From positions 37,140,590-37,204,589 of the forward strand of contig CM055822.1 of the NCBI GenBank assembly GCA_029582265.1: a stretch of DNA of 64,000 nucleotides. Direction: 5' to 3'. How positions within the stretch are numbered: the first letter of the stretch is position 1; each line of letters begins with the position of its first letter. The stretch is from Zoroaster sp. YZ-2022 (Eukaryota; Echinodermata; Asteroidea; Forcipulatida; Zoroasteridae). Positions 59,403-64,000 of the stretch are shown one piece after another. Under the pieces are notes generated by a model that saw only the letters and a list, made by a program, of their open reading frames with translations, had not been told where the DNA came from and did no database searches. The position numbers and the translations under genes were made by a program.

Positions 59403-62400
59403 TTTAATGTTTTATCAAAAATAGCCGGACAGCAACTTTTTGTAAATTCAACTTAACGATTGTTATGTTTAAAGTACTTCAGACGGGATCGTTTATCACC
59501 ATGGTTGATACTTGTGCAAACTATATACCGAGTAAGCTTTAAGATAATGATTCGTTTAATACTTTTGATTATCTGGTTATAACCAATGTTGTACCTTCCC
59601 TTTAAAGTAAAGCATACAATTGAATAAATTTATATTCGAATAAATACATTGTTTGGGATGAAGAATGACAAATTGATTAGAGCGGCATCTGAACCTGGGA
59701 CTCCGGTTTGACGTGCCGGCGCTGTACTATAACTGAGCTATCTAGCCCTATGTTGGCGGTCCTTTGTCAATATCTTTGCTCGGACGTCATTGAACCAAAA
59801 AATAAAAATAAAAAATGCCGTACAACCAGGGATCATGGACCATGTTACAATACAACAGGGGAACTGCCAGTCTGGGGATCACTACAAGAGTGTACGACTT
59901 TTTTTACAAACCTAGATGGCTTAGTTGGCAGAGCGCTGGCACGTCAACTGGCAGGTCGCAGGTTCAAATCCAGCTCTAATCCCATTTTTCTTCGTTCATC
60001 CCAAAGAAATTTTCATTTGGTAGTGACCTCTGTTTAGACCCTGGAGGGATCTGTATCAATGACAAATACAATACATAATAATATTGTGACATAATTTGAA
60101 TTAGTGTTTGAGCAAAAAAAAGGGGGAAAAATAACAAACTAACCAATCTGACTATGTCTATTTATGTCAGATAATGTGCGCTATATAAGTAATGTTTATG
60201 TTTATTATTATTTAAATGAACGCAAACAAATATGAGAATGGAACCCTAAACCTTACAAAGTCTTCTCTGTGTCCAGAGTCTAGTATAAAATATTATTATA
60301 TTACAATATTATGTAAAAGTTACATTTGTTTTTCCATTTTCGTGCATCTAATCAAGGTCCGTGTTCTGAGCACAATGAAGAATGTGGTAAGCATGATTTA
60401 GGAACTACCATGGGCATAAATCCAGGTGTTGGGTTAATATATAACCCCCTCCCATTTCGTCTACGGGGGATGGTCCAAGAATCAAAACCCCATTTTTAAG
60501 GTCCAGTAAAATATAGTAGTAATTTAAAATCGTTGGGAGCACGATCTACTAATTACAAAAAATGAATACAAATAAAGCCAGTTGTTTATTGTTATTATTT
60601 CTTGTTATTGTTTTAGTTAACAAAAATTGCCCAAAATGCCAAGATTGTTTTTCATAACCCTAGAACTTGCTTCAGCGGCCCTCCAGTGGTGTAACGGGGT
60701 CGAGGGGATGGGAGGGGGGGGGGGGGTGTAACGAGGTATATAATGTTTCGTGGGTTTCTTGTGGTAGGATGGCCTTGTAGAGTGCTGGTCACCTGTTCTA
60801 TCTTACCACTCACTGGCTTTGTTTGACATGAATTTTTGTGTACTTTTCGTTTTTTAGGGTTTGGTTTTATATTTAATTGATGTAATCTGATTGCCAGTGT
60901 AAAATGTAATGAAATAAAAAAATAAAATAAACTTGTTTCTTTTCATTTTTTGGGGGAGGAGGGGGTTCTTGGGTAGTTATTGGAATCAGAATCAATCCCA
61001 CTATTAAGATTAAGATTTCAAAGATTTGTCGTACTGTTCTTTGGTGATCCTCGGTATTGTGGTAGATTGATATATGGGTGTTTAAACAACTTTTAGTGAG
61101 TTTTGTTTCTCCAAAATATATTTTCAGTTGGAGAATTAAAACAAATCCGCTGTTTATTACCCCCTTAACACAGAAAGTGTGCGGCATCGGTCGTGCACAG
61201 GCAGTGGTTTAACAAAACTCAAGTACGCATAACGTACTATGCTGTATATTCACACAGTAAAATGTGTCAGCGCGTTTTATAGACGCCCTATTCACTGATT
61301 ATTATGTCGATGACGTCATAAACGTTTTTTCTAACCTGCTCCACTTTTGCTGTATCCGTACATCTAGCGGGAGTTTCTATATCAGCAAACCTTTAAATAA
61401 ACAAAAGTATTGTGTTTTTGTAGGGGAAAGGCAATTTGACACTTCCAATAGAAAGTCAAAATGTATATGGGAATATTCAAAGGGGAAAGAAGGCTACTGC
61501 GTCCATTGCCTCCGTGAATTTCAAAGCTTGCCGAAGTAAACTTTATATGTAATTTTCCCAAAAAATTAATATAGTGATTACCAGGCTCACAGCAATCCTT
61601 TATTCCATGAACATAAAACACTTAAAGTCGATGATATTTATCTTTTACAACTTGGGACCTTCATGCACCAGCTTTACAAAAAAAACTGCTTAACGCTATC
61701 TGTACAATGTTCAGTCAAAATGAAGATATTCACTATATCACTACACTAGGCAGTGTAACAAATTTCATCAGACCTAGGGGCCTATGGTCATACCACACTA
61801 GCCCAAAAAAGTGTCAAACATGAAGGGCCCAAGCTGTGGAATTCTTTGAATACCTCTCTTAGAAATATACCGAATGTGTCCTTATTCAAATTTAAATAAA
61901 AAATTCAATTAATCGGCAAATATTCACAAGCAGGTTAATTTTCGTGTTGTTAATTATCTTAGGTTTACTTTATATACTATACCAATCTCTAAGCTGTAAT
62001 TGAATTTGCATTGTTGTCTTCATAATTGTTGTTTCGCTGTTATTTGTTTTGTTTCTTGTATCTAGCGGGGTCTCCACTCGATAAGCTAATGCTTTTTGGA
62101 GACCTCCATCCACACACATATTCTCTAATACTCTTCATCTATACGTTATTATTATTCTATAATGTATATTATAATGTATATCATCTATTTTCTGTGTGTT
62201 GGAAAAAATAAAAATAAATGAATGAATGAATGAATATGCACAAAGATATTACCTTCCTCTTTCTATGCATTACATTATTAACATAGTTAAAATTGTGATT
62301 ATAACACACTGATTGTTTGGTATTCTCTCACTGTTAGTGTGTGCCCAGACATGTGCTAACTGTGGAGATCTTAATACTACCGCCTGTTCCTGTGAATGTG

Positions 62401-63321
62401 CTAATGGCTTCCATGAAACTGACTGCTCTGGTAGGTTAACCTTGTGAACCTTTGATTAATACTAAAGCATGTTTTTTGTGTTCTTTTTCCCCCTCTTTTA
62501 AATAATAAAATTGGTTCCCAGGTAAATTCCATTCTGAATTTGTCTTTTTTATAGGTTTTAGTAACATTCATTATCATACTAATTGTCAAGTTAAAGGAAT
62601 ACAACAACAAAAAACAACAAACGAAGAGAACAAATATGGATATTTTTACCTGTTCCATTTCATTTATGTTCTTTAAAGTCAAACCACTACGGGCCAGCGT
62701 GTTAGTCATGATTATGTACAGTTATGTATCTATCAATGAAGTTGTCGTTTTGACGTAATAGCAAGACGTTTTTTCCCCCAAAATGGCGGCATTAATGGAA
62801 CATCAACAATTAATATTTCTTGAGGAATACTGAATAATCATTATGTAATCATTATATATAGGGTCTACCATTATGCCCAGGAAGGTAGCTGCAACTTTGA
62901 AATGATTTTTCTAAAGAAAAAATAATTATTTCTAATATGACATTGTGTAATTCGCTTTGAATACTTTAAAAGCCGTCTGTGAAGACAAGGATGAGAAATG
63001 TGGTGTCGTCAATGGTGGTTATCCGCCATTTTGGTGTGACGACGGCCAAGATAATCACAAATTTATGCTGACTAAATGCCCAGCAACATGTAAAGTTTGC
63101 GTTGGTAAGTAGTAGATGTGTCCTCAAAAACGTTCTGTCATGATAGATATAGTTATATATGCTATATATGTGTTTAAATAAGTCATTAATAATTATATGT
63201 TTTTCTGAAACTTGCTACAGTTCATGCTGCATTTACGTGACATTACTTGTCGTATTTACGTGTAACGTGTTTTTGTTCATTTTTGTATGTACAGCCGAGC
63301 AGGATCCCAACTTCAAGTGCG
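50838..63321 (+). CDS. Gene C: secreted or surface CAP/EGF/ShKT protein, 3' end outside window
   Basis: Eight plus-strand exons join in frame: 50838-50999, 56473-56727, 57481-57590, 58940-59031, 60357-60386, 62338-62430, 62973-63104 and 63295-63321, together 901 nt or 300 residues before the right edge. The order is signal peptide, complete CAP domain (His in HTHND, Gln in GQN, Glu in WFNE, His in CGHYTQ), hinge, EGF-like, ShKT and a DPNF micro-exon exiting in phase 1, the phase of gene A's stalk exon. Whether it continues into a stalk and membrane helix like gene A cannot be seen. An aromatic-rich 132-nt ShKT exon is 18 nt longer than in A and B. Confidence 0.87.
51000..53300. other. Gene C intron 1, first part
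   Basis: AT-rich intron with no exon of the family and no strong paired repeat; tcactggcc-caaagtattgcaa at about 51693 returns inverted at about 51935 (ttgcaatacttatggccagt), bounding a 265-bp fold-back of unknown kind. Confidence 0.5.
53366..53470 (-). CDS. Candidate minus-strand exon inside gene C intron 1
   Basis: A 105-nt open stretch lies between aatgtgtag and a cag/gtaatt donor (phase 0 to 0). It encodes DLNCVWPGPGLPTTSDAVVS and a tyrosine-rich end (SDYYSKYIIYEQ). Composition is more protein-like than the surrounding AT-rich DNA. I do not recognise it and see no partner exon; it may be an exon, a gene fragment or chance. Confidence 0.3.
54754..55090 (+). repeat. SINE-1 head with a different body
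   Basis: ggagtgtcgttgccgagcgg, B-box gggttcgagtcc and cttgagcaagacacttaacc match SINE-1. From about 54880 the body is new (ggctggttaatattgaactt, gtggggcgatttgcat). It suggests that the head has been joined to more than one body. Confidence 0.8.
55098..55597 (-). repeat. SINE-2 copy bounded by (TCTATC)n microsatellites
   Basis: A tctatc run (55098-55140) is followed by a complete SINE-2 in reverse (head 55169-55235, body to about 55470). A second head starts at 55470 and is cut at 55521, exactly where another tctatc run (55523-55597) begins. Confidence 0.88.
56473..56727 (+). CDS. Gene C exon 2: CAP domain core
   Basis: A 255-nt exon (phase 0 to 0) runs from acceptor catctcttag to donor gttagt. 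It encodes EWDANLATMAQQWSEMCIF, then GIGQNLF, AWFNEIKYYTYE and LCGHYTQ. It is one codon longer than gene B's exon 2. The G-Q-N substitution is shared with gene B. Confidence 0.94.
56854..56914. repeat. Perfect 24-bp hairpin
   Basis: acccgatactccaaatttgt plus gtaa pairs perfectly with its complement 13 bases later (loop tctttctatctac). It lies in gene C intron 2, about 125 bp after the CAP core exon. No copy is seen elsewhere in the window. Confidence 0.95.
57481..57590 (+). CDS. Gene C exon 3: end of CAP domain
   Basis: A 110-nt exon (phase 0 in, 2 out) encodes VAWATTYAVGCGMAFC and IATCNYGP, with the conserved cysteines of the CAP C-terminal half. Acceptor ccaatgacag, donor gtaagtta. Confidence 0.93.
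58940..59031 (+). CDS. Gene C exon 4: hinge
   Basis: A 92-nt exon (phase 2 in, 1 out) encodes GNVPGRSPYLMGPICTKC and NSGVGQCYNNLC. Acceptor cttatttcag, donor gtaagttt. A four-copy inverted-repeat element begins 39 bp after this exon. Confidence 0.92.
59070..59274. repeat. Inverted-repeat element family M, copy 4
   Basis: agacaatatcatcactagca and gggcatgaaatcggagtgct at the left, aggacaccgatttctttcac and gatcgcgacgatattgtccc at the right. It begins 39 bp after the gene C exon 4. Confidence 0.8.
59367..59406 (+). repeat. (TA)n(T)n run
   Basis: Short ta repeat followed by about 22 T in gene C's intron 4. Confidence 0.95.
59652..60012. repeat. Inverted pair of tRNA-like SINE heads
   Basis: A minus-strand head (gtactataactgagctatct at about 59722) and a plus-strand head (gatggcttagttggcagagc at about 59925, B-box ggttcaaatcc) face each other. 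Outer arms tttgggatgaag and cttcgttcatcccaaag also pair. A third tRNA-derived family, different from SINE-1 and SINE-2, is suggested. Confidence 0.7.
60357..60386 (+). CDS. Gene C exon 5: micro-exon before EGF-like domain
   Basis: A 30-nt exon encodes RPCSEHNEEC between tctaatcaag and gtaagcat, phase 1 to 1. It is identified by length and by the C-x7-C pattern shared with genes A and B. Confidence 0.85.
60390..61690. other. Gene C intron 5, no clear feature
   Basis: A poly-G run at about 60713-60727 and A-rich stretches. No exon or paired repeat recognised. Confidence 0.5.
61690..61900 (+). pseudogene. LINE C-terminal fragment
   Basis: The plus strand at 61820-61900 reads HEGPKLWNSLNTSLRNIPNV and SLFKFK then stop. 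This is the GPKLWNSL-type end of non-LTR reverse transcriptase ORFs. Only the last part is left. Confidence 0.72.
62338..62430 (+). CDS. Gene C exon 6: EGF-like domain
   Basis: A 93-nt exon encodes VCAQTCANCGDL, then CSCEC and ANGFHETDCS. Acceptor cactgttag, donor gtaggtta. The GFHGTDC motif of A and B reads GFHETDC here. Confidence 0.91.
62973..63104 (+). CDS. Gene C exon 7: ShKT domain
   Basis: A 132-nt exon (phase 1 to 1) starts AVCEDKDEKCG and ends in CPATCKVC, with six cysteines. It carries six extra codons relative to the 114-nt exons of A and B, between the second and fourth cysteines. Acceptor tttaaaag is weak; donor gtaagtag. Confidence 0.92.
63295..63321 (+). CDS. Gene C exon 8: post-ShKT micro-exon
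   Basis: A 27-nt exon encodes AEQDPNFKC between tgtatgtacag and gtaagtat, phase 1 to 1. It matches 10774-10800 of gene A. The gene continues past the right edge; I see no further exon in 63322-64000. Confidence 0.82.
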
Positions 63322-63409
63322 GTAAGTATGTATACAATGTTAGTACATTTTCGTAGAATTGCTGGTTTCGAAAACACCAGACACGTATCTGCGTCAGATT
63401 CAGAAATAA

Positions 63410-63495
63410 TATAATAATAATAATAATGTGTGGACTTATATAGCGCACGTATCCACCAACTAAGTGGTGCTCAAGGCGCATTCTTTTACGTGCAT
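63410..63495 (-). repeat. SINE-1 tail fragment
   Basis: (ata)n, then gtgtggacttatatagcgca, cgtatccaccaactaagtgg and gctcaaggcgcattc, the 3' end of SINE-1 in reverse. The rest is missing. It follows the last visible gene C exon by about 90 bp. Confidence 0.85.
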
Positions 63496-64000
63496 TACAC
63501 CAGCATTTTTTATTCATTTTTATTTTTGTTTGTTTGTTTGTTTGTTTTTTCATCACTACAGATATATTTTTGGGGAAAATTTTAGAATTATTACTTGAAC
63601 ACAAAATACTTGAACTGAGCATATTGTTTTAGAGTCTCTTATTATTAATTTATTCACATCAGTAATCGTTATCCCCAGTTTGGGTCACGGGGGCACGTAC
63701 CCCCCCCCCCCCCCCACCCCCACCCCCATCACCCACCCGCCCGCTGCTTGTACTTTGCGAGAGAACTTCTTTGATGAACCTTCGTCCTTTTGAGATAAGA
63801 AACAAACAAAGTACATAAATGAAAACGAAAGAAAGTAGAAAGTAAGGTCCAAAAGCAGACTTTCATTTGTAAATCCTAAATGTACTTTTGGTAAAAGGGT
63901 AATTAAAATTCATGTTCTGGCTGATCGTAATTATGTATTGACCTTATCATGCATGTGATCGCACAAAATAAAGCAAGCATCCTCTATAAATTGGTTTCTT

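Overview
This window is eukaryotic, and almost certainly from a marine animal. It is AT-rich, its genes are split by GT-AG introns of hundreds to thousands of bases, and the introns are packed with tRNA-derived SINEs, decayed LINEs, inverted-repeat DNA elements and microsatellites. The proteins join CAP (SCP/CRISP-type), EGF-like and ShKT domains, a combination typical of invertebrate animals. An echinoderm or another invertebrate deuterostome is my best guess, but the species cannot be read from the sequence.

I can assemble three paralogous genes by hand from matching exon lengths, splice phases and cysteine patterns. Gene A (+, 1882-18226) lacks its 5' end, which lies left of the window. 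It runs from the end of a CAP domain through a hinge, EGF-like 1, ShKT, a Thr/Pro-rich stalk, EGF-like 2 and a unique ectodomain to one transmembrane helix and a short basic tail. A second possible last exon lies at 21586. Gene B (-, 46860 down to 25604) has a signal peptide, a propeptide with a dibasic site, the CAP domain, hinge, EGF-like and ShKT. Its last recognisable exon has lost one base at the donor, and no membrane part was found. Gene C (+, 50838-63321) has a signal peptide, CAP, hinge, EGF-like, ShKT and one more small exon, then runs off the right edge.

Shared exon lengths (110 or 107, 92, 30, 93, 114 or 132, 27 or 26 nt) and phases show that the three genes arose by duplication, with gene B inverted. 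The products are predicted secreted or cell-surface proteins. No function beyond the domain families can be claimed.

Layout: 1-1881 left intron or flank with a fold-back element; 1882-21626 gene A; 21627-25603 spacer with no recognised exon; 25604-46860 gene B, whose introns hold two copies of a larger repeat, one carrying two later insertions; 46861-50837 spacer with a 279-bp tandem array and a LINE end; 50838-64000 gene C. Repeats of note are a four-copy inverted-repeat family sitting close to exons, a TA-flanked element inside a 99-bp tandem repeat, and two tRNA-derived SINE families (tRNA-Leu-like and tRNA-Thr-like).
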